From positions 34,197,204 to 34,261,203 of the forward strand of contig OX235273.1 of the NCBI GenBank assembly GCA_944472155.2: a DNA stretch of 64,000 nt, in the 5' to 3' direction. Source of the DNA: Trichobilharzia szidati. Its lineage: Eukaryota; Platyhelminthes; Trematoda; Strigeidida; Schistosomatidae. The translations under genes were made by a program, and so were the position numbers. Shown piece after piece: positions 25,574 through 37,694 of this stretch. Under the pieces are notes generated by a model, which was given only the letters and a program-made list of their open reading frames with translations, ran no database searches and was not told where the DNA came from. The stretch's first letter is position 1, and the number at the start of each line of letters is the position of its first letter.

Positions 25574-25840
25574 ACGAGTCAGTGTTTCGGTGGTTAGATG
25601 CTTGTCACTCATGGCTCACGTTGTATGAGATTCGATCCCTCACTGACGCACTCCTAAACGTCGTCTAGCCACCAGGTGGATTGGTGTGAGACTAGCAGCC
25701 TTGACCTGTATATCGTGAAGAATAACACCACTGCTAAGGAAACCTCTAAGCTTAATGCCCAATGTTACACTCGGAAAGCGAACAAATGGAAAAAAATTAT
25801 TCCTTGCTGACTTGGGAAAAATAGAGTAAACTACTTTCAT
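25574..25840 (+). repeat. tRNA-headed SINE, type 2
   Basis: Head with 'tcagtgtttcggtggttag' (A-box region) and 'gagattcgatccc' (B box, about 25627-25639), then 'tgacgcactcct' and a body with 'ggttggtgtgagactagcagcc'-like and 'acaccactgctaaggaaacctctaagctt' blocks. The same body follows the head at 55585-55830. Confidence 0.7.
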
Positions 25841-25974
25841 TGTAATTCATTCTTCCAAGTTGTTACCCTGATGAAGTGGTTTACAGAATAAGTTTTCTAC
25901 ATAAATTGGTTATACGTCTTCATCGCGGTTACACATTACAACATTTTCGTCCACATACATCAAAATATAAATAA

Positions 25975-27665
25975 CCGCAGTGGTCGAATCATTCCTGAAG
26001 ATTATAAAGGAAACACTGGACTGAACACTTCAAAAGACTCCTAAATCAACTACCGCCTACAACGCGCCCAACAATACAAACAACGGAGACAGAGCTGCCA
26101 GTGAACATCAACCCCCCGACGAAATCAGAAGTCCTGAAGGCAATCAAGATGCTAAAAGCCGGAAAAGCAGCAGGACCAGATGGAATCATCGCAGAAGCGT
26201 TGAAAATGGACCCAGAGACAACAGTGGACTTGATGACGCCACTACTGGAGAAGGTGTGGAAAGAAGGCAAAGTACCCGAAGATTGGAAGAAAGGATACTT
26301 ATTCAAACTACCAAAGAAAGGAGACTTACGTCAATGCAAGATCTGCTGCGGAATTATGCTCATGTCCATCCCAAGCAAAATACTAAGCCGCATCATCCTG
26401 AAGCGAATCAAACAAGCCATGGATGAAAACCTTCGACAGAGTGGGTTCAGGAGAAACAGGTCATGTATTGATCAAATCGCCACACTACGGATCACCATTG
26501 AACAGAGCTTGAAATGGCAGTCACCTCTTTATCTCAACTTCTTCGGCATTGAAAAACCTTCGACAGCGATGATCGAGAGGTGATTTGGAAACTACTTCGC
26601 TACTATGGGGTGCCACCGACAATTATACATCTCATCCAACAGCTATACGACAATGCTGCATGCCAAGTAATCCACAACGGGAAACTTACAGAATCATTCG
26701 AAGTGAGGACAGGAGTAAGACAAGGCTGCCTACTATCGCCAATGATTTTCCTGATTGCAGTAGACTGGATAATGCGACAAACAGTGGGCAATGAGGAAAC
26801 AGGCATAAAATGGACCCACACAAAATATTTGGAGGATCTGGACTTCGCCGATGATATATGTCTGATTTCCCACAAACTGGTAGACATGCAAGTGAAAAGC
26901 AACAAGTTGGCGATATAAAAAGCATCAAAGATGTGAAGGACTTCAGGTAAACATTGATAAAACAGAGGTGATGAAAATTCCTGGCCAACACCAACAGCAA
27001 CAACAACAACAGACAACAATCAGCATGAATGGGAGGAACCTGAAAGAAACAATCTCCTTTACCTACCTGGGAAGCGTCGTTTCAACTACAGGCGGAACTG
27101 ACGAGGATATCAAAGCAAGAATCGGAAAGGCAAGACAGGCTTCCACTACTCTCAAGTCTGTGTGAAGGTCAACAGCACTCAGCATCAAAAATAAGATCCG
27201 GATTTTCAACTCCAATGTGAAGTCAGTGCTACTATACGGATCGGAGACTTGCACTGTGCGTCATAAGGAGCATCTCAAACAAACTACAGACCTTCATTAA
27301 CAGTTGTCTTCGCTCAATACTCAAGATCAGATGGCCGGCCAGAAAAGATCAGCAACAGGGATCTCTGGGAGCGAACCAACCAGGAACCGATTGCGAAACA
27401 AATATGCAGGAAGAAATGGAGATGAATTGGCTGACCATACTCTGAGGAAACCATCAAGTGACATCACTAGACAACCCCTTGAGTGGAAGCTGAAAGGGAA
27501 GCGACGAGTTGGTCGTCAGTGCAAGAGTGACTTGGAGGAGGTCAAGTGAAGAGGAGATGAAAACGTGTGGGCAGACATGGAGCCAGGTGAAGACTCTAGC
27601 AGAGAACCGAACTCAATGGAGACGCACGGCTGAAGCCTTATGTTCCTCTAGGAATTAAAGGATAC
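25975..27665 (+). mobile_element. RTE-clade LINE fragment (reverse transcriptase, 5' truncated)
   Basis: Translation gives the expected order of an RTE/SR2-like protein: 'HWTEHFKRLL' (about 26008), 'LKAGKAAGPDGIIAEALK' (about 26150), 'GFRRNRSCIDQI' (about 26445), 'GVRQGCLLSPMIF' (about 26710), 'LDFADDICLI' (RT C box FADD, about 26835), 'FTYLGSVVSTTGGTDEDI' (about 27058) and the C-terminal 'RRVGRQCKSD' block (about 27500). The endonuclease domain is absent. The A box, normally FIDFEKAFD, is damaged ('LNFFGIEKPS', about 26540), with a frameshift near 26560, a stop at 26916, another at 27163. The 3' end 'gccttatgttcctctagg...acaataataa' is the typical tail. Dead copy. Confidence 0.85.
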
Positions 27666-28850
27666 AATAATAATTAAGGCTGTTTAAGTTGGAGCATAGA
27701 AGGAATCCACACTGCAATGTATGTTATTGATAAAGAATAGGAAAATGAAGAAAACAAGCTGTTATGAATTCCATAGATGACTTATCCATTCACTGTTTAA
27801 CCGCGAAAAACACAATTGCTTAAAGAATTCTCGCATTACATAAATTACCTCATGATCCTGAAACAGTAGATGGCCACCTCTGCTAATACAAACTCTGTGA
27901 TAACTAGTGTGAACATGCCTAGCACACCCTTAGTCCAATCATCACGAATATGTAAGTGACCAGATTTGAAGACCATAAATGACACCTGTGTATGCAGGAT
28001 ATAAATTTTTTTTAAATGACAAAAGAATAAATAAGTTGTAAATAAGAATAGATTGATAGATATCTACCAACTCTAAATACAAACTAAGGATTAGTTTCAT
28101 TAATTAGTTTTGGCTACAGCATGTACTTTTAATTTTTGTCTGATGATGATAAGTGGAATTCAGGCAGATAACGAGTCAGTCAGTCACTGTCTAATATCCA
28201 CAATTCAAACACTTCATATAAACGTACACAAAGCATTGATGAAGTTCGAACAAGTCATTGTTACATGGATAGAAATAACCAACAGAATTGTGGTGATGCA
28301 TTAGCTGATCGCATGCACTCATGTATGTTTCTATCGAAGCGCTACATATATGTGTAGGTCCCAACAGTTTGAACAGACGTGAAGGTGTGATGTTAGCTGA
28401 TGCATGGTAAATCCTGATTAATAAATAAAAGATGGATATGTATCACTAATTAATCATACTTGTCTATATCTTCTTATGGAGAGGCTGGCAAATGTTGAAC
28501 AACTGTTTACCCATACACACATACACACACCACTGCATACTGCATATACACATATACTTTCATATTCAGTTATCTACGACCACGAACTTCTAGTTGAACG
28601 TAATCTGACAAAAAGAACACTCTGTTTAAAGTGTTTAACGAAGGTAGACTAAAATTTGAAATTCTGAGGTCAACTTTTGATAACAACTCATACAATTTTG
28701 ATTAGTTGGAGTTCATCATGAGCTGACATCAGTTATTATACGTGTTGATGTTTGTTTCATGACTCACATGATTGGAGAATTTTTAAAAAGACCTAGATGT
28801 CCTTTTTATACATATAAACCTCTGTTATGTGAATTTTTATTAATTTTCTT
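27666..28850. other. No recognisable feature
   Basis: AT-rich, short frames. CA/TA-rich simple sequence around 28515-28560. Confidence 0.35.
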
Positions 28851-28852
28851 GA

Positions 28853-29905
28853 AGAAGTTCAGAGCAGTGTGCCGAACAAAACGTTGGAATTACTCGTTCA
28901 GCAAAAATACAGGTTTCGAGAGGGAGTGTAATCATGGTGTATAAGACAATATGAATACTTCAGAAAATAAACCAACAAATAGGGTAGACTAGACAAAAGT
29001 TCAAGGTTGATATTGACGACAATAATAATGATTGTAAAATAATAACGATGATGTGGTGTAAACTAAAAAGTACTACTGGTGAATGATCGTCAAATAATAG
29101 GAATAATGAATTTAGTGAAGTGGAATAAACAGGATTTTGTAAATACGATAACAAGTTAGAAAAGCTCCGCTTAAACCCACGGTAACAAAATCATAAAAAA
29201 GGTCATAAAATCATAAGAAGTCAAAAAATGAACGTTTGTCAATAAAACAAAGGAATGGAAGAAGAATAAAAGAAAATTTTGATAGGAATTTAAAGTGTTG
29301 GCCTTATTGTAAGCCAAGGTAAACAGAGTGGTTGAACATACTTCTTCTATATACAAAGAGTTCGTCTTCTGGTATTGATTTCAACCACTTCAGCTACTGA
29401 TAGAAGACGTAGTCGAGCTCCCCTAGATAGATTACCAGGAACGCGGTAAATAATTGAGAATGCCTGGTCAAGTGTTATCGAGTGTCCAATATCTACCAAA
29501 TGGGCTAAGACTGCACTATTTACGCATTTGGTTACCTATTTACTCAACCATACAGATATATGTTCACGTGCACGCATGGATAAAGCCCTCTGAGTACGGT
29601 CAATCTAACTAGCTCCACATGATCAGTTGAATTCATAGATACACATTGATGAAGCCATCTTTGATAATTTATCCTTGACTCATTGTGTTGTTATTGGATT
29701 ATTTGAGAAGTTGAGTACCAGTTTAGCTGCAGGAAATGTTCTCTCTACTGCTCTGTTAAGTCGACATTTTAGAATATCAACTGCAATTTCTCATTTGCAA
29801 CTTAACTGAAGATACAAAGGTTTCTTATCTACGGTATCCATCTTTACCTTATCTCAAGGTATTGACATATACTTTTTAGGAAGTTTAGGATAAGATACTG
29901 CTTTT
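28853..29905 (-). mobile_element. Penelope-like element 3' part, decayed
   Basis: Reverse complement reads, with frame changes, 'TVDKK' (about 29860), 'LKCRLNRAVERTFPAAKLVL' (about 29790-29730), 'MCIYEFN.SCGAS.IDRTQR' (about 29650-29590; GIY-YIG start with two stops), 'SVAEVVEI' (about 29395) and the terminal 'LCI' motif. The nucleotide sequence parallels the plus-strand PLE at 50820-51360 closely, so both belong to one subfamily. The 3' region down to 28910 matches 52545-52675 in reverse. At 28853-28895 a CTTGAAGAAG...CCGAAC arrangement may be a ribozyme-like terminus. Confidence 0.75.
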
Positions 29906-30257
29906 GGGAACGTCAGTGTGTATTTATCAATTTACTTGCTAGTGTGGAGCAAGGTATATCGGCCGTACGCAACATCAAGTCCACAAAAGTATTCTGGAAC
30001 ACTGTCTAGTTTGGTTAACCAGGGAAGAAAGGAGGAATAGCAGCAGCTCTATCGTCGAACATCTTGTCATCTCCTGGCATCGAGGACCCCCGCATGAATG
30101 CTTCTCAGGGCTACACAGAGTCCCTCAACTTCGTACAAAGAGACTTCGCATACGCCATCTTCACATAGCTGAAGCATTAGCTATTCGAGATCTGAAACCG
30201 AACCTCTGCATTCAAAGGCGATACATACATTCACTCACCCTACCGTGGCCAGAGTAA
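29906..30257 (+). mobile_element. Penelope-like element GIY-YIG endonuclease fragment
   Basis: From TGT at 29943 an open frame of 104 codons ends at TAA 30255-30257. It starts 'CGARYIGRT', the intact GIY-YIG signature as found in PLEs, continues with 'SSSIVEHLV' and 'LRIRHLHIAEALAIRDLKP' (the conserved glutamate helix) and ends 'LTLPWPE', the usual PLE C-terminus. Just upstream 'YQFTC' plus one stop (TAG 29940-29942) continue the Cys motif. Reverse-transcriptase sequence is missing. The fragment abuts, in opposite orientation, the PLE at 28853-29905. Confidence 0.85.
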
Positions 30258-30735
30258 ATTTCTTACTATAATTTTGCTTCTTTTTATTGCTTTACTACGT
30301 AAGTTCAATATTACTATTGTTATTACTACTATTATTTTATTATCATCATTATTGCCATCATCCATATTTTATTACCACTCTGTTACTCTTTATTAATAAC
30401 ATTGCTTTTTCATACAGATTTTATGTAAAAACACTTTATCGCCTTTCCAATAGTTACTGTCCATTCTACACGAGCTTTCTGATAAGTCTTTTTCTCAGAC
30501 TTATTATGTCATGCCGACTTCTGCCTCTTTTCTAACTGACAATTAGTCATCCTTTATAACACCTTACATTGTGTAATACATTTTTCGAGGACAAAGTTTA
30601 CCTGTATCTAATTGGTCTAAAGAGTTCTTTGTTAAATATAATTACGATTCTATAGCTCATAAAAATGAATCTTCGAAAAGAAAATTTTCTTCACTGTTTA
30701 TGCCTTTTTCTCATCCTTCAGAAGCATTGAAAAGT
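30258..30735. other. AT-rich PLE 3' flank
   Basis: Simple-sequence-rich (tta/att runs, 30305-30420). The 82-codon frame at 30287-30535 is built from this and is not credible as a gene. Confidence 0.4.
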
Positions 30736-30737
30736 TG

Positions 30738-31560
30738 ATCTCGAGATCGCAAAGGATTTGGGGTAGACTGTGCAGAGCGAGAAGATGAGCATACATCGCT
30801 CGATAAGCAGACTCTGGAAGTTCTTGATTTCGTGGACGACTTACGTCTAATGTTATATAAACTCGAAGACTTTCAGGAGAAAGTCAGAATTGGAAGCAGC
30901 AAGGATAGGACTTCAACTGACAAAGAAAAGATAATGTAGGCAACTTCAGTAAGCACTAATCACATCCTTCGTTTATCTAGGTAGCATGGTTTCAACCTCG
31001 GGCGGTTACATGGATGACGATGTTAATACCAGAATCGGAAAGGCAACGCAGACCTTCATCCAGCTAAAATCAGTGTATAAATCTTCCGAATTCATCACAA
31101 ACAAAACAAAATATTTGGTTTTTCTTCTGTGTGGGTCAAAAATTTGGTGTGTGCATCACGGGAAGCACTTCTAACCGGCTGCAGACTTCCGTCAACAGCT
31201 TCCTTCACTCCATACTGAAGATCGAATGACCAGAAACAATTAGCAACAAGAAACTATGAGAACAAACATGTACCTAGTGTTCAACAGCATTGCAGAAGAA
31301 AATGGATATGGATAAGTCCCACGCGGAGAGGACTGTCAAATGAAATCGCACATCAGACCATAGGGTGAAATCCGAATGGGGAACGATGAGTGGGTCATGA
31401 GTTTGAGAATGACAGAAGGGAGATAGTGCAGAGAGGAGATGAGAGACTGTAGGCAGTCAAGAGGCCAGCTAAAGAGGACCGCAGAAAATAAGGCAAAGTG
31501 GAGGTGAACTATTGAATTCCTACGTTACATTCGAAACCGAAAGGAAGAATAGTAATGATA
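30738..31560 (+). mobile_element. RTE LINE 3' fragment, decayed
   Basis: After scattered stops, the plus strand encodes 'FIYLGSMVSTSGGYMDDDVNTRIGKATQTF' (about 30970-31055) and further pieces matching the region after the RT domain of the copy at 25975-27665, including 'LEVLDFVDDLRL'-like (about 30815-30850, C box as FVDD). It ends near 31560 in an A/T-rich aatgatataataataa tail. Confidence 0.75.
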
Positions 31561-32475
31561 TAATAATAAGCTGTGCATTTTATTGCTTTGTTGAAAAGCA
31601 AGGAATCTTCGGTTTCGCGATAAGCTGTCGATTGCAAGAGTCAGTGGTGCTCGATTTGGAGAAATGAAAATCTTGGTCGGAGGACGGTATAAGATTAGTG
31701 GTTTTACTGATATGGAGATTTTCAAGGTGAAAATATGAATACCGACCTTATAATTCAAACAGTCGAAACGAAATGGATTGCAGAAAGAGGAGCTTTCATT
31801 AAAATGGTTTACCATACCAGTCAGTGTGTTGACACTGAAAATAATTTACTCGCCAGAAAGACTTCCATAGACATTCCTATTCCAGCCAAGATGAAAGCGA
31901 CCTAAAATTGAAATGAACCGTCAAAGTAAGGACAGTGTGAACAGGACAAATTCGAATAATAATCGAATGAAATGAAAGTTGTACTCATTTTCTGGATGGA
32001 AAGTGACACTCTACATTTAGTTGCGAAAATAATCAGCAGTATGTTTCAATCATCTTTTTCTGTGCTTACGAGTTTCATTAGCGATGAGGTTGGCTGTAAT
32101 ACCCAACTTTCCCTCTGTTATGGACTAAATGATGGCTGTTAAACTGTGCGAGGGATAATGCCTCGACGAGGAATACAAATACATGAGAGGCAGACACAGT
32201 GCCAACAAAATAGCTAATAACCTACTGTTCACCGAAAATGAAGAATCAGGTTGCGCTGGACGGCAGTTTCGGTTTCCTCAGCAGAACAGGCCCATCAGCA
32301 TTCGAACTCAGGATTTTCATTTTATGAAACAGGCTCGTATACCACTGTCACTGGTATAGGATAAAACGGAACATTAATTCCCTTTTCTGCAGGTTGGTGA
32401 TATATACAGTGCAACCACCAGCCAAGGTTATCGGTTGGCAACTATTGTCACTCCTGGCTTGGTGAACCTCACTGG
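31561..32475. other. Mostly unrecognised; possible SINE head
   Basis: Near 32288-32335, 'cagcattcgaactcagg' and 'acaggctcgtataccactgt' look like a B-box and A-box of a tRNA-like head on the minus strand. No body could be matched. Confidence 0.3.
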
Positions 32476-32479
32476 AATC

Positions 32480-33060
32480 TAATTCTAGAGAGGCGCTGGA
32501 ATTCATCAGCCATCATATCCGACCCCATTGGTCGAATGATATGCGAGCCCGCTTTGCATCCACAAGTTCCTGGGTTCGAATCCTGGTAGGTTCGTAATGA
32601 TGTAGAGCCAATAACTGAGGTAAAACAACCATACAGTACTCTCTGAGTTTCCATTGTTGTTAAGAACAACGTCAGATTTTGATGAAGCCTGTAACCAGTC
32701 CAATCCCTGCGACCTAAATATTGAAAATATGCAGACGTATACTAAGATGGATTGGATATTCGCTAAAAAGACGTTCAAGTGATATTCCGCTTAATTCTCT
32801 CCAATGATATCCGAATCAGAAACACCGAGTCAGGTGTCGGTTTAACATTTGAAAAGAGAAGAAAATGAGAAGCCATTTCCATCGCATGTGTATAGCCAAA
32901 GATTCCACTGAAAGTGATAAGAGAGAACTGAGTGGACAAGAGAAGAGACTGCGAAGTCTCAAACATTAGATACGTACTGCTGAAGAGACCAAAATTAGGA
33001 GGAAACAACTCTCAAGTACTAAAAGATTTCCAGTGGTTCTCAAACTCACGTCAGCTAATG
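32480..33060 (+). repeat. S-alpha-like SINE with two hammerhead-like motifs
   Basis: tRNA-like head (A-box region about 32517-32550; B box gggttcgaatcctgg about 32571-32585) followed by a decayed hammerhead-like motif (32595-32640), a body of about 300 bases, a second much better motif (32974-33019) and the tail 'gatttccagtggttctc'. A diverged copy lies at 19915-20390 on the other strand. The minus-strand frames at 32506-33008 are shadows of this repeat. Confidence 0.65.
32974..33019 (+). ncRNA. Hammerhead ribozyme-like motif (best preserved in window)
   Basis: CTGAAGA (32980-32986) fits CUGANGA; GAAAC (33002-33006) fits the second box; CTC (33011-33013) is a valid NUH cleavage triplet. Stem I is five perfect pairs: GTACT 32974-32978 with AGTAC 33015-33019. 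Stem II has two C-G pairs (32989-32990 with 33000-region GG 32998-32999) but its two core-proximal pairs are mismatched (G-G, A-A). So the catalytic bases are kept while stem II is weakened. Family: type I hammerheads of schistosome SINEs. Confidence 0.55.
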
Positions 33061-33815
33061 ATGATAAAATCCTCCACAAATTAGATAGACACATGAACAC
33101 GCACTCCGCTACGCACGCACCAGTTGAAAACAGCTAGATTTGCCAGAAGACGTCAGATCTGATCCCATCTGCTCTGCTCTGCTCCACACCAAGCAAGCGA
33201 TACGAACAAGTCTCCTATTCTCACAAATTCTCACATATATACAAGGAAGCATGGACGACGCGTGAAATGCTGACAAACACCTAATCATGAATCACTTCGA
33301 TCACCTTACTCCAAAACTACCTGCCTACTTGTTATATCTGCTGAGCTGCTAATTTGTATAACGGTAATGAACTCGACTGGTACGTTAATACGCCTATTTG
33401 TCCGTTGTACCTTCCGATTCACTGAGCCACGCGAATATCAAAAGACAAGAGCTGGCCTGTCAATGTAAAATACTGTACATTTATTAGGAAAACTACACAT
33501 GATATTTATACATTTTTAACACAATATAGTCGGCTCACAGTCGTGAGAAATGATTGATCGCACAATATGTGTCACAATATGCGTGAGAAAGGGTGATATA
33601 CTATTTTATGCGGGATCCTATCACTACCTAACTCACTCACTCACTCACTACCTCCCTCTCTCCCTCCTCTCTTTCTCACACACAGACACTCGAATTTCCG
33701 TCATGTCAACCTCACCTAGGCTGTCTGGTGACATACAATTTCTCTATTCACCTAATTCAAATGTCATCGAAAGCAATGCACTTCACTGTCATCTTCATCT
33801 TCATGTCGTGGTGTG
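33061..33815. other. No recognisable gene; simple repeats
   Basis: An actc/ctccct-rich tract occupies about 33630-33690, similar in composition to the palindrome arms downstream. No gene recognised. Confidence 0.4.
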
Positions 33816-33975
33816 ATACAGACAATCTGTGCCAACGGAATGTTATTCTCACATGTTCCCACAGTTCAATTCGACATTAGCAACAGAATACGATGTATCT
33901 ATTTGAACATGCTATTTTTGCCGTTTGATGTAAACCGAAATCACACGCTCAGTGATTGGTCAACGATCCTTATCG
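33816..33975 (+). repeat. Dispersed repeat A, left flank copy
   Basis: 'ggaatgttattctcacatg', 'cacagttcaattcgacatt' and 'gatgtaaaccgaaat' are shared with 39118-39360 almost identically, with 16140-16480 loosely, and with 42650-42800 in reverse. Confidence 0.8.
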
Positions 33976-34039
33976 AAAGTGTGAGTCTGCAGAGAATTCA
34001 GTGTGTCAGTGACTTCATCTTGTATGTGAATCAACGTAT

Positions 34040-34461
34040 GCATAGGTGCACATATCCTTATGTGTATGTGTATGTGTGTTTGTATGTACATTTATTATAT
34101 ATCTATCTTTCTATACATATGCATAAGCGTAGGGTATTTAAATAAACAGGATATTTCTTACTCTTTTGTAGTTAGTAGATCTTCAGTAGAATCGGTCCGA
34201 AGTGTGTACTAGTCACATTCGGTTTCATAGGCAGGATGACAAGACACGAGGGAGAAGAGAGATTCTATGTAGTAGAAATTAGTCGTGTGGTAGGAGAATA
34301 GTGTGCGAAATTCACACCAGAGAACGGGAATTCGCGAAGATCGAAATACAACTACCCTTTAAATACAATTTCCATTCATTCATTCAAAAATATCATTAAT
34401 AATAACAATAACGGTAATAATCAGACAGCGGGCCTGGTAGTAATGCGTTAATTAATTAATT
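34040..34461 (+). repeat. Direct repeat B, left copy
   Basis: Nearly identical to 37695-38136. From 'gcataagcgtagggtattt' to 'gcgttaattaattaatt' I see no difference over about 350 bases; the variable part is the tatg/tgtg run at the start. Both copies end in a palindromic (ttaa)n tract. Confidence 0.9.
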
Positions 34462-35700
34462 GATCAATTAACTAATTAATCAATTAATTAATCAGTTGAT
34501 TATTCAATTAAGAGAACTAGAATTAGACATTTTCACCTCAATGCGAAGAAGAGAGTCACAGAGGAGAGAGAGAGAGGCGGGTCGGAAAACAAGTGTACCG
34601 GTAAATAATCCCCCAAATTTTTTGACCACAGCAATCATCACTGAACATTGGATGCTGACTCTGACTGTTTAAGTCGACTTGTTTATCTGAAGGCTTCCGG
34701 TCAAGCATCCACGCCATTTGGTACTCCGTCGTGTCGCGTTCGTGCACGATCCCTAGCCAGCCAGCTAAGCAATCATCTCGCACTCAGATTTCGTCCCGAA
34801 ATATATCTCGTAATTTGGACGATCCATTGGGGTGTTTTGCTTTGTCTTCGGTCTACGCGGAACGAATACTATGAAAGTTGTGGGTATTAGATCTTGCGTT
34901 AGTATACTTCGTACTATCCGTGAACGTCAATACCGTCAGCCTCTAAACAAGCGATAATGAGTAGTGTGTTCACGTGAACATCACTCGCTGAAGACGTGTT
35001 CAACAAAACAAGCACCTACTTAATTCACTCAATCATTACTCAGTGAAATAAGTGCTCTGTTAAAACTCTGGACATTTAATTACGTAGTTACTTGCATAAT
35101 CACTTGCTTGCTTGTTGCTGGCTTACTCAATTACTGTTTTACTGACTTGATTACGTGCTTACGTGCTTACTGACTGACTGACTGCCCACCTGCCTGCCTG
35201 ACTACTGAATGGCTGAATGACCATTTTTGATGGATGCTGGTTTATTTGACCGAATATCTGAATCATATTTTCGTATGCTTTAAATTCCATTCAGCAGAGA
35301 TTTATGCCTCAATTCAACTGGCAGAAATCAACACGCCACATCATTCACTGCCTAGCTGACCAACTCCCTCCATGACTCACTCACTCATTTACTTACTCAC
35401 TCCCTCCCTCCCTCCCTTACTTAGCCACTTACTGGCTTTCTCTCTCTCACACTGGCTGACTGCACGCCTACTCGACTGGCCAACAGCCTGACGAACTGTC
35501 TCACTGACTAAATGACCAACCGATGAAGCAACGAAGTATCTGGTTGAAACACAGAGGAATTTACACAAGATGGTTCGATGCTAATTTCGGTGAGCGCGAG
35601 GGGAGGGGAGGGGAGGGGAGATTCAGAGCTTCGCTGATTGACAGACAATTGACTGAAAAAGAAGAAGTCTGAAAGGTGTGATTTGGATAATGCAAGTGTA

Positions 35701-35706
35701 TTTATT
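35701..35706 (-). terminator. Poly(A) signal of cysteine-rich gene, copy 1
   Basis: AATAAA on the minus strand about 155 bases past the stop codon; mirror of 41637-41642. Confidence 0.55.
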
Positions 35707-35859
35707 ATTAGTAAGTTGTACAGAGGATATCTATCTAAAAGTACACATTGTCCACCGTCTTCAGATCAATGATGACAGGATTTTCTTCACGCAGGAAAGC
35801 TTGTATGAATAATGAGGTGTTCTGTTTAATTAGTCAATTGATGTCTGCTGCGTTAATGT

Positions 35860-36484
35860 TTAATGTCTTCGGCAGCCTTTACAGCAGCCACCTGGACAAT
35901 TTCCACCTCGGCATCCACGGCATCCACAACACCCTCCACGGCATTTAGGGCATCCACCAGGACAGCCAGGACAACCACTGTTTGCTGCTGCTGCTGGTTC
36001 TGGAACTGGACCTGCAATAACTGAAATCACAAAACAACAAAACACCACAATTAAATACTCAGTCATTACTCGCTTCATACATTCACCCACCCACTCACTC
36101 ACTCACACTCACTCACTGACCCACTGACTCACTGACTCACTCTATCACCAACTCAGTCACTCCTTCATTCATTGTCTCATCAACTAAGGTAGCATGTAAT
36201 GACATCATTTCTACTGAGTGAATGTGTTATTTGTCTGTCTGCATTGTCTATCTCTTCTCTTATGTCAACGAGTGATCATGGTCATGACGTGATGTTGATG
36301 ATGACGTGGAGTAGGAAGAGGAGCAGGAGAGGAGGAGACGCAGGAGGAAGACTTACCTCCCATTTCGAATCCCAGTGATGCAACGAGTACAACTAAGACG
36401 AGCTGAAATGAAAATGCCCATCAGGAAGGAAGGCATACAATATTATACAACCAGAGTATTCTAACATACAGTGAACATCTGCAT
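35860..36484 (-). CDS. Secreted cysteine-rich small protein, copy 1 (three exons)
   Basis: Mirror copy of the gene at 40859-41483. On the minus strand the exons are 36484-36470 (15 nt from ATG), 36402-36357 (46 nt) and 36020-35860 (161 nt to the stop). Donors gtatgt and gtaagt and acceptors ending ttttcatttcag and gtgatttcag bound introns of 67 and 336 bases. The joined frame is 73 codons: a hydrophobic signal peptide (residues about 4-18, likely cut after A23), a short Pro/Ala-rich spacer (24-36) and a Cys/Gly-rich tail (37-73) with 12 cysteines, including CC pairs at 51-52 and 66-67. The protein predicted is identical to that of copy 2. Family not recognised; metallothionein-like, disulfide-rich or structural roles are guesses. 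Two identical copies on near-identical arms suggest recent duplication or gene conversion. Confidence 0.75.
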
Positions 36485-36547
36485 TGTCGTTTACTGTGAA
36501 GAACTGTTTACTGTCAACTTGAAGCTGACTACTCACATACACCGTGC

Positions 36548-36555
36548 TTTTTATA
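36548..36555 (-). promoter_or_regulatory. TATA box of cysteine-rich gene, copy 1
   Basis: TATAAAAA on the minus strand, ending 63 bases before the ATG at 36484; mirror of 40788-40795. Confidence 0.6.
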
Positions 36556-37694
36556 CTCCTCGAAGTTAACCTGTCGAGCGAACCCGTGGTCACACTCGAA
36601 GTCAGCTGATCAGTAATCAATCAGCAGAATCAATGAGTACGCGTAATGTGAAATGGTTTGATTGATATGCTCACTCGAACGATCGACCGATCACTCGTTT
36701 GGAAGATCGATGACTTGTTCACCAGGTGGCTGAATCGCTCACTCGCCTGCCTGGCAGTTCGTTTTTCCCTTTCACCTATTCACTATGTGATGAATAAATA
36801 AGTCATCCTTGTATTTGCGACTCAGTCCGTCATTACATCTGGTTTGTTGATTGGTTGGTTGGTTCGTCCGTCCCTCCGTCCGTTGGTTGATTAGTTCGTC
36901 AGCTCGTTGGTTATTCATTTAGTTGGTGGGTCGATGCATGTGTCTTGATCCCCACTTTGGAATAGCTTCAATTGATTGATTGACTGGTTGACTGACATGC
37001 ATAAATTGGAAAGCACTCTGCATTCTGCAATTCTTAAATGCAAACTCTGCTTAGTCGGCGTTATTCGGCGGACAAAGCGAGATAGCTGGCTAGCTCGCTG
37101 TGCGAAAATTCTCAGCGAAATCTGGGAACAGACAGTCTTATTAATTCTAGTATAAATCAGATGCATTCCTGAGCTGTGAATCAAACTCACATTCACACAC
37201 ATACACACACATTGACTGCTCTGTCGCTTCCTCTCTACATCTCACATTCATCGACAAGCTATTCACACACTCACCACATCCTTCCTATTCTCTGTCTCTG
37301 TTTCAAACCCCGTCTCCCCTCTCTATGTCTCTTGAATTCATCGTAGTTATGCATCAACTTGTAGGCACTGAAGATGCACAATGAAGATTCACATTGATGT
37401 GGAGAAATATTTGACAAGATAATGTGTGAAGATGATGAGTGAGTAGAAGTAAGAACAGTTGAATTGATTGGTTGATTGATTGATTGATGTAATGGGTGAA
37501 ATGCTTCCTGGATGAATAAAATCGAAACATCATTCACGCTGCTGCTGCAGCTGCATTTATACAATGATGGTTTCGTTCTGTCATGTGTGTATAGTATAGT
37601 ATTGCTGCTGGCTAATCAATGCCTGGCACACCACAGAAAGTAGACAAGTGAGTGAGTGAGTGAGAGAATGAACGAGCGAGCGATTCGAGGTCCT

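Noticed and set aside
32506..33008. Two minus-strand frames of 77-90 codons as protein genes
   Set aside because: They cross a SINE with tRNA-like head and hammerhead motifs; the second copy (19915-20390) does not keep the frames.
35100..35520. Possible CRISPR or satellite array from actg/actc/gact runs
   Set aside because: Irregular degenerate tetranucleotides without fixed repeats and spacers; a eukaryotic low-complexity tract.
35860..36102. Reading the cysteine-rich protein as an unspliced 80-codon ORF
   Set aside because: Its start lies inside intron 2; the frame upstream of the acceptor differs between the arms, whereas the spliced model is identical in both.
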